A DNA stretch of 64,000 nucleotides from Albifimbria verrucaria (Eukaryota > Ascomycota > Sordariomycetes > Hypocreales > Stachybotryaceae), in contig JAHREC010000018.1 in assembly GCA_020081605.1 (NCBI GenBank), forward strand, positions 2,294,001-2,358,000, read 5' to 3'. Under the pieces are notes generated by a model, which did no database searches, was not told the DNA's origin, and saw only the letters and a list, made by a program, of their open reading frames with translations. Shown piece after piece: positions 23,331 to 34,851 of this stretch (position 1 is its first letter; every line of letters starts with the position of its first letter). The position numbers were made by a program, and so were the translations under genes.

Positions 23331-25735
23331 TTACTCCTGGAGCAGCTTTCTTGCCCTCTTTTCCATCAATTCTTCAAACTCCTCCACGCCCCTTTCTAAG
23401 AGGCACAGATTGCCCCCTTGAGCCTATACGTCACCCGTCTTCTTGCACCCTCTGCCGTATCATCCTCGGAATCACTATCTTCTTCTTCGTCCTCTTCCTT
23501 CTGTCCTTCCACAGCACCCTGACGAACCATCTGTCGTGGCTGACGACGACTACAGCACCCTCCCAGTCTCTGACAGCCTCTCGCAGCGCTGTGACGGTTT
23601 GATAGTCTAGATGTGTAGTAACCTCATCGAGGATTAGGCAATGCGGACGCTGCCAAAAGAGCCGCGCGAGCTCGCATCGGACGAGTTGCCCACCAGATAG
23701 CTTGCTTAGGGAAGATCTGAAGCGAGACGCCCAGGCAAACCGAGCGCACCAAGAAGACCACGCAGATCTTGCTCAGTAAGCTCACCGTTGACTTCTCGCG
23801 TAAGCAATGCGAGAGAGGTCAATTCTGGTTCGGCGCGTCCGAGGGCCTGCAGTGCCTCAACAGCATGCTGCGAATAATAGCCGATCTTGACGCGAGGATG
23901 TGTCTTGACTGTTCCAGAGGATGGTGTCTTCCCAGTGAGCACACTGATCAAGGTTGACTTTCCTGTCCCGTTTTCGCCGACGACGCCGATGCGGTCCCCG
24001 AGATTAATGGATAGCGAGACGTCTTGCAGCACGCTGTTCGGGCTGCCTTTATAACGAAGTGAGACGTTTTCGAGAGAAATGAGCGCACCCGGAAAGCGCA
24101 GGTCTGGAGGCTCAGGCAACGTGATTAGGACCGTACGTTCGTCCTGTGGAATCACAATTTCCTCCCTTGTGCTGTTGAAGAACCCGGCACGGTCGCTGAG
24201 CCTGAAGCGTCCACCTGTTTTGCTATTGACCTGCATCCCCAGCGATCATCCAGCTTCTTCTGACGTGACTTCGCCTGTCTCAGGCTGTGATCTGTCCCGG
24301 TTTTGACGTTTGCGGCAATCGTCTTTTCTATGTGTGCCTTCTGCTTGTCTTGTGCCTCTTTCATTTTGATGAGCCATAGCTTCCGCTCTGATTGAGACGC
24401 TTCGTATGTAGGCAAGTCGCCGTGAAAGTTGGTAATTTGTTTATCCTTGATGAGCAGTAGATCAGTGCACACTGAAATAAAGTCACGGTCATGGGATACT
24501 AGAATGAGAGTTGGGGACGCTCCGTGTCTTCTAAGGACAATAGATGCCGCTGTAGCCAGATGATTCCGAGCATATCAAGGAAGTTGGTTGGCTCATCAAG
24601 GACGAGGATATCAGTATCTGGTTGGATAAGAACGCATGCAAGGGAAGCTCGCATATGCCAACCTCCTGATAGACTGTTGATCGGTTTCAACATTTGCGCT
24701 TCCGAAAAACCTAGGCCAGTCATGATACGCTTGGCTCTGGATTCTATCTCTGCAAGCCGTGAGGGTTCGACCTGAATCTGCAAGTCCGCCAGCATATCTG
24801 CCGCTTCTTGAATCTCTGCCTGCAGCGCTTCTGGGGATATATCTTCCAGTGGTTGCTCAACACTGGGACATCGCGTATGAGTATTAAGAAAGGTATTCTG
24901 AGTATGGTACGGAGGAAGACGCACCTGGCACTTGACTCTGCAACGACCTTTTCGAAAGCCTTCAGAGCTTTTCTGGCTTGTAAGCCACGAGCACCACTTC
25001 TGAGCCGAGCATCCTTGTCTAGGATGAATAGGCGCTTGCGGAGGCGCTCATGCTTGAGACCCCTCAGGGCCCTGACCGGGGCATGCGGATCGGATGCATC
25101 AACACCATCAGATAGAGCTTTCAATTCGAGATTAGGAGAGTTTTGAAGAAGTGTTTGCTGATGATGTACCTCTGATTTCTTGTTCAACCACACTTCTGGC
25201 GGTGGCCTTGTCTATGACCTCTTGAAGCACAGTTGGCACAGGACCATCACTAGGCCGCGACTCGGCATCACCATCCGTTAGACGTGTCTGTTGGAGAAGG
25301 GCAATCTTTGTCTCCTCAGGGATGCCTGGTATAAGCCTATCGCCAATGGCTTTGAGAAGTGCTAGATGATAGTCAGGTGAGCAAAAGAGGTTGGCAGGCA
25401 ATGTCAGAACCGGAAGACAAACTTGACTTTCCACAGCCATTGCGCCCAATCAATGCATATCTTTGGCCAGCTTTTAGGCGAAGTTGGGCATCTGACAGAA
25501 TTTCGACACCACCAGTTTTCTTCGACTTGGCTGAGGAGGAGGTTAATGTGATGGTAAGACCCTCGATATCAAGCTTCACAATGGTTTAGTAGAGAGTCGA
25601 GTGGAACAGATGTGTGGAAAGTCATATAGGCACCTCGCGATAGTTGGGAGACTTTATATCAAAGCGCGTCTGTTTGCAAGTTGCGACGAGATTCAACTCG
25701 TGAGATGCAGACGATGAGGAAGCATCGGCCGGCAT
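23331..25735 (-). CDS. ABC-F family ATPase (translation-type, two ABC domains)
   Basis: Soluble ABC-F protein (Gcn20/Arb1/EF3 class), about 760 aa. ABC-F members act on ribosomes or in translation control, not as transporters. Start ATG 25735 (MPADASSSSASHELN); intron 25574-25633; NBD1 with Walker A IGRNGCGKS, intron 24863-24924, signature LSGGWHMRASLA and Walker B/D-loop ILVLDEPTNFLD; linker helices around SHDRDFISVCTD to RQAKSRQKKLDD; NBD2 with VVGENGTGKSTL, KLSGGQLVRCELA, LILDEVTTHLD and VVSHDRWFV. The tail is acidic, then ends GVEEFEELMEKRARKLLQE with TAA at 23331-23333. The D-loop residues are NFLD and THLD instead of the common NHLD. Frame breaks near 25425, 25170, 24520, 24240, 23720, 23535 and 23420 are each consistent with single lost bases. 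A GTG-initiated frame at 25579 begins inside intron/exon 2 and is not the start. Confidence 0.87.
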
Positions 25736-27186
25736 TGTATACGGATCGAGGTGGAAGATATACAAGACAATTAGATGTAGGAAACAGAACCAAAAGAAGA
25801 CCTTTTAAAGCTTTACGAGAGCAGCGCTGTGTCTGCGTAAATGTGGATAGAGAGTGCTTGTCGGGTTGTTGGATGTTAAATAAACCCCCAAGTTGAGTTG
25901 TTATTGGAGTTGCACCAGGTTCGGCATTTTCTGCTCCCTACTGGCCGGATGACACCTTTTTGCACGATGAGTTGCTAATAATCTACTTGTACTGTGTTTT
26001 ACTGCACTGCACTGCACTGTAAGAGACACCGTCAGCAGCTGTATGGAAGAAGCAGCAGGCTATTGCGTCTGTGGCGTATGCGCTGGAGACGTTCAGTCTC
26101 GGCTCTTGCTCCCGTCCAGTGGAGTGAAGGGGCGATCGACATTTCCTTGGGCTGTGCAAGCGGCTCTTGGCGTCCGTGACGGTGGTTTCTCTTTGCAGCA
26201 AGGTGTCTTGGTTGCAGCATCTCGACGTTCCAGATGCTGTGGTGAGTCACGCCGGCCACCCAGCTGTGAGTCAACACAGAGATCTCCAAATGCTGAGAAA
26301 ATGGTGCGTGCTAAAAACCAGTGCGGACGAATTGACGTCCATGAAAATGCACAATGCACAGGATATTGATCCAATTACCCCGTCTGGTATTTTATTTTGT
26401 TAAGTCCGTCTTTATTTGCATTTGGGAATATGCGACGTCTAAGGCGTCCCCGCAACCACCAAACCTGCACCGCTCCCTTCTACCAACACCTTTAACGTGT
26501 AAGCTATACAATGTCAGTAGGTAGCTAGTAAGCAGTGCATATACATTGCCTCTTAGATAGACCTGAGATATCAGGACTTGATCGACTGGCAATCCGATTG
26601 CATATCATCCTTGAAGTCGCCATATCTCGGGGAAGGGAGAAAAAGAACGTTGCGAGCTACAAAAGTTGTGACTTTATATATGAGAAATTGGCAGAAGCCT
26701 TGGTCCTCATCGGTTGTGAGTCCACGCTCTGCTTTACCCTACAGCTCGGTAAAGTGAGCCTATAATTAAATGTGCGATCAACGCCAGGCAACCTCCAGCA
26801 ACTGTGGTGGCTCGAATGGTTTCATCTAATGTCATCCTTGAACGAATATATGTCTCACATGAATGGAAGCACTGTGGGAATGCATAAGCCTAGAAGTATG
26901 TAAGGTGTTTCAATATTCAATCACCCAAATTTAAAGTATCAGGCTCTTTAGAACGCTACTGCTCAAGCACACATCATGGGAACACCTAAGGGTATCATTA
27001 CATGCACATCATAAGGAGAGATGGCCTGGGCCATACATATCTAGTACAAAGAAAAGAGACAGAGAGAAAAAGCAAAAAAAAAAAAAAAAAAAAGGAAACA
27101 AAGGAAACAAAGGAGAGAAAAAGACCAATTCTCTCTGTATGTCGCTGCATTAACCTTGTCGAAATTGTTTTTTCCAACCAGGAGCG
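25736..27186. other. intergenic, no gene recognised
   Basis: 1.45 kb on the promoter side of the ABC-F gene. It contains an ACTGC micro-repeat (26001-26019) and a 20-base A tract (27074-27093). The open frames seen are short and featureless. Confidence 0.5.
27074..27093. repeat. A20 tract
   Basis: Twenty consecutive A, followed by A/G-rich sequence (GGAAACAAAGGAAACAAAGG), just downstream of the small minus-strand gene ending at 27187. Confidence 0.85.
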
Positions 27187-27754
27187 TCAGGATGAAGCAC
27201 CCGTCTTTGGCGCCGTCAGCGTAGTATGCGCTTCATCGCTGCGTCTCGAGCTCCCAGCCACTGCTTTGGCAAGACGCTTTCGTTTCCTATCCTCTTTTGC
27301 TTCCTTGAATATTTCCTCCAACTCGAATGTCATGGCTTCGCCCTGTCGCTTTGTCCCTCTCGGAGTGGTTTCTCGAGTTCGTACAGCCCCAGTCATCCCC
27401 AAGAGGAGTTCGTCAATACGTCTTTTCCCTCCATCATCAACCCGTAAAAGGTCATCGATAGATTCATCTTGGGACATTTCGAGGGTTTTGCTTAACTGGG
27501 AACGAGTGACGGGTAACGTCGCCGGCCTACCGAGGTCAGCAACCTGCACTGCACCACGAGCTGGAGCTGAAGAAGCACTCACGGTTCGGCGACGAGTGAT
27601 TGGGCGGTAAAGCTCCTCCTGGAGGGGAGGAAACCTCACCAGGCTCCTCCACTTGCAAAGTATTCATGAGTAGGTTGAGTTTCACTGCATACGAGGGACC
27701 CTCAACGGATGGCTGGCCACCCTCCGCTGATGCACACTTGGTCCCAACTTGCAT
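27187..27754 (-). CDS. unrecognised small basic nuclear-looking protein
   Basis: Two-exon gene model. ATG 27754 (MQVGTKCASAEGG) leads to LNLLMNTLQVEEPGE, then after one frame break near 27637 to FPPLQEELYRPITRRRT. An intron of about 40 nt follows (donor GTGAGTGC near 27582, acceptor GTGCAG near 27544), and then VADLGRPATLPVTRSQL. The C-terminal exon has a Ser/Asp stretch (EMSQDESIDDLLRVDDGG), a Thr-Pro site, a charged helix EEIFKEAKEDRKRKRLAKA with a bipartite-type basic cluster, and the end ends in APKTGASS. About 170 aa. I do not recognise the family. Coding character is supported by the splice signals and by codon-coherent segments. It may be a lineage-restricted nuclear protein (inference). 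Confidence 0.55.
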
Positions 27755-28969
27755 GACTACCAATGACTGATGTCCAGGTTTTATACTTCAACTTTCTCTT
27801 TTATGCGACATGCTTGATGTCTAGGTGCGCCGGCTAGCCTTTTAAACAGGATTGGCTGGTACCTCGGAGTCCTAGCCCAATGGCCTAGAAACCACATGGA
27901 TAGGACCAAAGGCAGACAACGAGGCGCAATCCACCGACGCATTGGGTGGCCGATCGACGTGGTTGGTCCCGGTGAATTGGCACAGGACATGTTTAGAGGC
28001 TGTGGAGTGGCATAGCCCTGCATGCTGACAACGCCTAAATTCCAGTACCTACATGCTTAGGACAAATGAGAGATAAAATATGGCCACGGTCGCGCCTTGT
28101 TCGTCTCTGTCATGACGGACGATTAAGGCTAGAGCTCGTGTGAGGGCTAAAAACGAAAAGAAAACGGCGGTTCCTTGTTTTTACTGGGAAGTCTGGGTAG
28201 GACCGGCTCCGGTCTACGAGGCTGCCTCGGGTCATTGAGGAGGACTGCGTCTAGGCCTTGGTAGCCACCTCTACGACTGCACCTGGTGGTTAGCCTTGGG
28301 CAACAGCGGTGGGCGTTGTGGCAATGGATTCTTCCTATACGGCAACCACCCTAATCGGGTGCCGGTGCGCATCCTTGGACAATCAAATGTGTAAAAACCC
28401 AAGAAAGGGAACGTGTGGCCGAAATAGGTATGCACCTTGGGGGCCGCGATGGCCTAGAGCCACGGGTTACGGTGTTGATTCGATGGAGGGTGAAACCAAC
28501 TCAGAGCGTGTGGTCTGCGCCGCTGCCCAAAAAGAAAAGAAAGAAAGAAAGAAAGAAAGAAAGGGAAAGAAAAAGAAGAAGAAGAATCAAAGATGCTTGT
28601 AGTCGAGATAAGGTGATGTCGTGTTCCCAGCCGTTCCTGCCAGTTAAGTGTCGGCCACTTCCAACCACACTGTGCTTGATGTATCACGTGGTGACGTGAT
28701 AGAACGCGTTCGGTATTTTCAACCCTCCGCGGCCACTGTCATCATGTTACAAACGACAAAGCTTTTACCTACGTTGATGCATCGTTTTCTCTCATACTTT
28801 CATTGGCGTGTTCCAGAAATCGATGGGTGGCTCGTTGCCAAGTCCGAGGCGCTGCATTGGGATTTGTGCTGAGGCGCAAAACATGGCATCGTGCAGCTAG
28901 TCAACCCCCACCAGGCGTCCACCAGAACCTCCATCCCAGTCCGGCCTGCATCACAGTTCCAACGCAACC
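27755..28969. other. intergenic with A-rich-tailed repeat-like segment
   Basis: 1.2 kb between the small minus-strand gene and MLH1. The part 28080-28600 is GC-richer, lacks a conserved frame and ends in an A/AAAG-rich tract (28529-28588), which resembles the tail of a non-LTR element or SINE. No reverse-transcriptase frame is visible. Confidence 0.4.
28529..28588. repeat. AAAG microsatellite / A-rich tract
   Basis: A5-G-A4-G followed by repeated GAAA units and then GAA units. It is purine-only on the plus strand for about 60 bases. Confidence 0.85.
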
Positions 28970-31244
28970 ATGGAAGTCGAACCGGTCGCTGGAAATAAGC
29001 GAAAGGCAGAGGAGCCTCCGGATGATGAAGGCCCTCGCCCTGCACGTAGAATCAAGGTACTGCAGTCTTTTCCGCATCGGCTTTGTTGAGCTCGTCGTGT
29101 AGCTAACCTTGGCAATCCAGGCCCTTGACCCAGATGTCGTCAACAAGATTGCGGCAGGCGAAATCATCGTTGCTCCTGTTCATGCGCTCAAGGAGCTAAT
29201 TGAGAATGCGGTTGATGCTGGTTCGACCTCACTAGAGATCATCGTCAAAGACGGCGGACTCAAGCTGCTTCAAATTACAGACAATGGCTGCGGTATTCAG
29301 GTTAATCTACCCAAAAGTTCCAACTGGCATAGTCGCTGACACCCATGCAGAAGGAAGACTTGGCCATCCTTTGTGAACGTCACACCACCTCAAAGATATC
29401 TACCTTTGAAGATCTGACCTCAATCGCCACCTATGGGTTTCGCGGAGAAGCACTTGCCAGCATAAGTCACATCGCCCATCTGACCGTCACTACTAAGACC
29501 AAAGACTCGCCTTTAGCCTGGCGTGCTCATTATCTTGACGGCAGGCTCGTGCCTCCAAAGCCAGGCCAACCTGCCGAGCCGAAGGGCGTTGCAGGACGGC
29601 CTGGCACTCAAATCACGGTCGAAGATCTCTTTTTAGCATCCCAACTCGCAGGAGTGCGTTTCGTTCAGCATCAGATGAGTTCAACAAGATTATCGACATG
29701 GTCGGCCGTTATGCTATTCATTGCAAAAACGTTGGCTTCACATGCAAGAAGTCTGGCGAATCTACTAACAACCTGGCTGTGTCTCCGCAGGCGACAACGA
29801 TTGATCGAATCCGTCAAATCTACGGTAGCAACGTAGCAAACGAGCTGATAGGGTTTGAAACATCTGATGATCGATGGGGTTTCAAGGCAGACGGTCTAGT
29901 TACCAATGCCAACTACCACATTAAAAAGACGACATTTCTTCTTTTCATCAACCACCGCTCGGTGGAATCCACCGCAATAAAGAAGGCAATCGAACAAACT
30001 TACAGCAATTATTTGCCGAAAGGCGGGCATCCTTATGTTTACCTAAGCTTGGAGATTGATCCTGCCCGAGTCGACGTTAATGTCCATCCAACCAAAAGAG
30101 AAGTCCATTTTCTTAATGAGGATGAGATTATTCAGAACATTTGTGACAAGATAAGCGAAGAGCTTGCTGCTGTGGACACAAGCCGTACTTTCATGACCCA
30201 GACTCTCTTGCCTGGTGCAAAACCCATTGAACCATCGCCACAGGGCGCTGACGATGGCACGCCGGATAGGAGCAGGTTGACGAATAAGCGACGGAGAAAC
30301 TCGAATGACCTTGTTCGCACAGATACGACTGAGCGGAAGATTACCAGTATGTTCACGCGGACGATGCCAACTGAACTAACGCGGGATGGCTCAAGAGATG
30401 ATGAGTCCATGGCAATCCCTGAAAATAATGAATACGAATCAAGTGATCGAAACCACGTCCAATGCCGACTCAAAAGTATCAAGGACTTGCGTGCCGAGGT
30501 TCGCGAAGATATGCACAACGAACTGACAGAGATATTTGCTTCGCATACGTTTGTTGGGATAGTTGATGAAGCACGACGATTAGCTGCGATACAAGGCGGT
30601 GTCAAATTATATCTGATCGATTACGGACACACGTGCTACGAGTATTTCTACCAGATTGGATTGACTGATTTTGGTAACTTCGGGACTATCCAATTCAGCC
30701 CACCCCTGGATCTGAGCGAGCTCCTTCGAGTGGCAGCAGAAGCTGAACAAGCAGTCTTTAACCAGCAAGGTGAAGAATTTGACGTGGAAGCTGTTGTGGC
30801 GAGGGTGACAGATCAACTCATCGAGCGACGTGAAATGCTGCAAGAGTACTTTTCTCTTGAGATCTCGCCAGCAGGAGAACTCCTTTCAATACCGCTGCTG
30901 ATGAAGGGATATACCCCATCGATGGCCAAGCTGCCACGATTTCTCCTTTACCTTGGTCCAAATGTGGTGTGGACCGAGGAGAAGGCGTGTTTTGAGTCCT
31001 TTTGAAGGAGCTTGCCAAGTTCTACGTCCCGGAGCAGTTACCTACGCTTGCTGACAATGAGACGGAGCGTGCCGAAGAGAGTACAGAGATGCGAACGCGA
31101 AGGCAACATTTGAGATGGACAATCGAACATATCTTTTTCCCAGCATTCAAGGCAAGACTTGTGGCTACCAAATCACTAATGGACGGTGGCGTTTTAGAGG
31201 TAGCAAATTTGAAAGGTCTGTATCGGGTGTTTGAGAGATGCTGA
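28970..31244 (+). CDS. MLH1: DNA mismatch repair protein Mlh1
   Basis: Mlh1 is the common subunit of the eukaryotic MutL heterodimers (with Pms1, Mlh2 or Mlh3), a GHKL ATPase that couples MutS recognition to strand removal. Exon 1 28970-29056, exon 2 29121-29300, exon 3 from 29351; about 720 aa. GHKL motifs: [11 protein letters not shown] (Glu/Asn), [21 protein letters not shown] with YGFRGEAL, and a [10 protein letters not shown] lid. A variable linker (30180-30480) precedes the C-terminal dimerisation domain, which ends in the invariant FERC at 31244. The frame breaks at two T runs, 29630-29634 (giving DLFFS-PTRR) and 31000-31003 (giving CFESFLKELAKF). Both look like sequencing losses. [13 protein letters not shown] replaces the more usual RP-x-NA start of motif I. 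Confidence 0.96.
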
Positions 31245-31468
31245 TGGGATTTTGTTTGGGAAAATGGCGCTTCTTATGGTGCTTAACTTGACATTGAATC
31301 TCACTGTATATTACTCGCTGGGATTGAAACATGTGCTAGTTATTGGTGACACGGTATGCAGAGAGCGTGGTGTGTAGCATTATGCAGATGATGGTTTGCT
31401 ATTTAAACTGGTGATCGGAATAGAGAATTTTATTTTAAATACTTCATTTATCATTACTTCGTAGGCTT

Positions 31469-33533
31469 TTACGGCTTATGCTTTCGCTTGTATGCTAAGA
31501 ACCTACTCAGGTTCAGGACAGCCTCGTCAGCTCTGGTCCGCAGCTCATTGTGAGTCTTCTTGTCGATACCCTTCAGCATGGCCCGCGCCTTTGGCATGAT
31601 CTCTTCCAGATGCTTCAGATAGCCGTCCTTCCAGAAGACTTCCTTATCGTAGGGGTACTCCTCGTCTCCGTAAATGTCAAATATCTGGTTGAGGGCCTCG
31701 ACGGCATCGGCGGGAGGCGTGTTCGGTAGCCCGGCAAGAATGGTTACCAAGAACGTACCAATCTCCCTGTTCAGGTCCACCGGAGCCGGGTGCAAGGCCA
31801 GCTGGCCGAGAACACCGACGCACTTGACACCAAGTCCCTGGAAGGGATCTTCAAGCTCGCGGATAGCGTCGGAGGATTTGGTGGCCTGGTACAGAGTAAT
31901 GAAACGGCGCTGCTCGCCGGACTTGAGGGGCGTGCGGCCGTGGAGGCTGCGGGCCACGGCCCACGCAAGGCCGGTGACATGGGTGGCCAGGTCGATATCG
32001 GCAGTGTCAGAAGCAAGAATGGGGACACGACGCGCTCCCAGATAGAACGGCCGATGGGTGACCAAGCGCGCTTGATACCCTGGTTGTGGTCGTCGGAGAG
32101 GTCGATAAGCGAGACAGACCAGGCGATGTTGTTGAGGGCGGAGAGGGCATGTCCCTGCAGCTTCATGGCGTCTTCGTTTGAGGGTTGCGAGGCAGCCACT
32201 CGGAGGAGTTCGGGAAGAGCGCTGTTCAGGAGGGCCTTCAGAACGGGGTGTCGTCGATTCTGTCTGCGTCCTCACTGATGTCGGCACCGGTAACCATTTC
32301 CATATCGGCCTCCATCTCATCCTCATCCATCTCATCATCTTCTTCGTCGTCCTCCTCTTCGGCATCCGCGGCATCCGGGGCATCCTCCTTGTCGGAGGCA
32401 CCATCGTCAGCGTCACCCATGTCCTCATCGTCCTTGGCCGCCTTCTTGTCCTCGCCCTCTGCGACTTGCTCCTCGCCTTCACCTAGTGCAAGGTTCAGGG
32501 TAGTTCCAATGGACGCCAATGTCTCGAGAGCTAGCTGCTGGTACTCAAAGGGACTGGTCCAGCCGCTTCCGTTGACGGCAGTTTCGGCAAGGTTTATACC
32601 AGCAACGGCCTTGGAAAGAGTAGGAATCAGGACAGAGTCATCTGGGATACCTTCGTCCGCGTGCTTAGAGCTAGCTAGCGAAGCAAACAGGTTGTGGAGG
32701 ATGGCACACGCCAGGATACCATCACTGTTGACTTCGTCCTTCAAGGTCATGAGTACTTGAGTGCCCTCTTCTTGAGAGCTCAGGACACTCTCTGCTAGAC
32801 TTGTGTTGTCCTCACAAAGAATCATGAGGCACGCCAGGAGTCTGTTCGAAGAGAAGCCAGTTCACCAGCAGTTTCTGGTTTCGAAGAAACAAGGGCAAAC
32901 AAGAGGTTGACGATGGTGGAGTGGTTGGAGATGGAAAGCAGAATGTCATCCTGAGCTTCGGCTAGGGCCGTCAACAAGAACACGAGAGAGGAGGCAATGC
33001 TAGAGATGAGGCCTTGTTCGGCTTTGGGGAGTTGCGTGATGGGAGCATCCTTTGAGACAAGCTTCTCCAATACCTATTTTACGTGATCAGCTTCATGAAT
33101 GGGTGAGTATGCATATGAGCAAGAAATGGCCTGCTTACTGCTTTGGCAGCATGCTCGATGGCAGTAAGGACATCGAGCCTGTACAGGTGAATGCAAAAGT
33201 CTGCATCCTCCTCTTGGGCCAGGACCTGCAGGATCCCCAGCCAGCAGCCCTGCTCTCGATGGCAGAGTCGGTCAGGGTCTGAGTGAGGACAGTGTGGACG
33301 ACCTGCTCGCGCAGCAGCAGCTTGCGGCACTTGGTGTCCTGGATGATGTTGGAGATGGCCGAGGCAGCAGCGGAGCGAGCCTTGGGGTCGGCACTCTTGA
33401 GGTCCTTGATGACGGGCAGGATCTTGGCCTCACGCAGGGCAGCGAGTTCTGGATCCGAGGGAGGCTTGACGGGTTTGACGATGGGGTCCTTACGCTGGCC
33501 TGCGTTGGCCCTATTGCGCCTGGACTTGCCCAT
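31469..33533 (-). CDS. SYO1: Syo1, symportin for 5S RNP proteins uL18 and uL5
   Basis: Syo1 is an ARM/HEAT-repeat adaptor that co-imports ribosomal proteins Rpl5 (uL18) and Rpl11 (uL5) into the nucleus with karyopherin Kap104. Start MGKSRRNRANAGQRKDP at 33533 is the characteristic basic N-terminus carrying the import signal. ARM repeats follow (LPVIKDLKSADPKARSAAAS, SNIIQDTKCRKLLL), then intron 33074-33138, further repeats, a long Asp/Glu-rich loop (32280-32450) typical of Syo1, and a C-terminal repeat block ending FLAYKRKHKP. About 665 aa. Breaks near 33245, 32830, 32255 and 32040 are single-base. Its 3' end faces MLH1 at a distance of 224 bases. Confidence 0.92.
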
Positions 33534-34851
33534 TGCTAGTTTCGGGTTCAATGAAGAAAGGTTGATATATCCAAGAAAGAGAAGCAAGATACGAAGGGGT
33601 TGTTTGTGTTTGAGGTGGCTGCTGGATGGTAAGTTGAAGATTATATAGGTAGGTAAGTGATAGATGAAACTACCTTGTCCATTAGGTGTAAGTGGTGAAT
33701 GTTTTTTTCTACATGATTTTTTTCTTGCCCAATCTCCATGGGAGAGCGGGCCTCAGACCCCACCATTCCCTACGTAGTGCGTGCCCACCATGAGTTTGCC
33801 CCTCGTTGCATGTCAGGTAGGTACCTCAAGTAGGTACTATACCTAGTAGGCATGCAAGTTACTGTAGAGGAAGACATGTATGTTTTTTTGCTGGTTCTCA
33901 AGCCGAACTAAGAGCTGCGATCAAAGATGCTGAACGAAGAGGAAATTCGATTATATTATTGCGAACCGTGGAAGAGACGGAAACGATTTATATATTGGGT
34001 GGAAAGGGGAATGAGGAGTGATTCAATTGCACACGGTGCATGCATACCTGGGGTATCAAATAGCCAGCGAGCAATGTTTCTCCTCCGTACCCGGCGGCAG
34101 ACAACACCCCGACTTGCCGAGACATGTAGACTTTCTGGTACATGTTTCTGGGCCGAGAACACTGGGATGTCTTTGATATGAGCCAAGGGATTCATTCCTG
34201 GCTGTTTGAGGGAGGCGATCAAGCTCGCTCGGTCTATATAACCACGCGCCAGGTACCCGTAGGCATGGCCAGCGTGATACCTGAGCTGCTGGGCCTCTAC
34301 AGCAGGTGTCGCAGGTACTTCCAACAGGCTTGGCCGCAAACGGTGAGACAGAGAGAAGCTCTTTAGTGGGGTTAGCGTGCTGCACTCCACTATAATACCC
34401 CTGCCTATCTGTGACCAGCTTCCACGCGGACCCCTAAAAACGGATGCGGCTTTCCTTTTACCATGGGCATGGAGCCTGAGCCTGTAAGGCGGGAGATTTA
34501 GTCGGCACCTCCTGGTTCAATTGCTCCACGTCCAAGCTCCTCCGGCTGACTGACGTCTTTCTGTCGTCTAACCCCAAGGCCAGGTATTCACCTGCACCTA
34601 CACAACACCAAACGTCAGTCAGTCCTCCCCACGACGTCCTTGTCCCCTCCTCGGCCACCTTGGAGCTGAGCGACCACCGGCCGATCCATCAACCAACCTA
34701 TCGGCCGACAGCTCCATCGCGCGAGGCCCCTGAATGCGCTACTGAGGCCCGTTCCGAGACGAGATGTAACAGCTTCTGCGGAGTTGTGCCTGCGCCCTTC
34801 ACTACCGCCCCCTCCCCTTCTGCTTCTTCGTCTTCCACGACCAGCCAAGTC
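33534..34851. other. divergent promoter region, no gene recognised
   Basis: 1.3 kb between Syo1 and the glycosyltransferase-2-type gene. TAGG/GGTACC-type short motifs (33645-33860) recur. The frame 33956-34390 on the minus strand has no recognisable content. Confidence 0.5.

Noticed and set aside
25373..25579. GTG start for the ABC-F protein at 25579
   Set aside because: The GTG lies at the intron 1 acceptor; ATG 25735 with intron 25574-25633 gives a phase-perfect N-terminus.
28970..31244. MLH1 as a natural pseudogene (mutator strain)
   Set aside because: Both breaks are one-base losses in T runs identical in kind to those in every other long gene, and FERC at the C-terminus is intact.
32185..32760. 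191-codon Ser-rich plus-strand frame
   Set aside because: Antisense of the acidic loop of Syo1; Ser runs are the complement of Asp/Glu codons.
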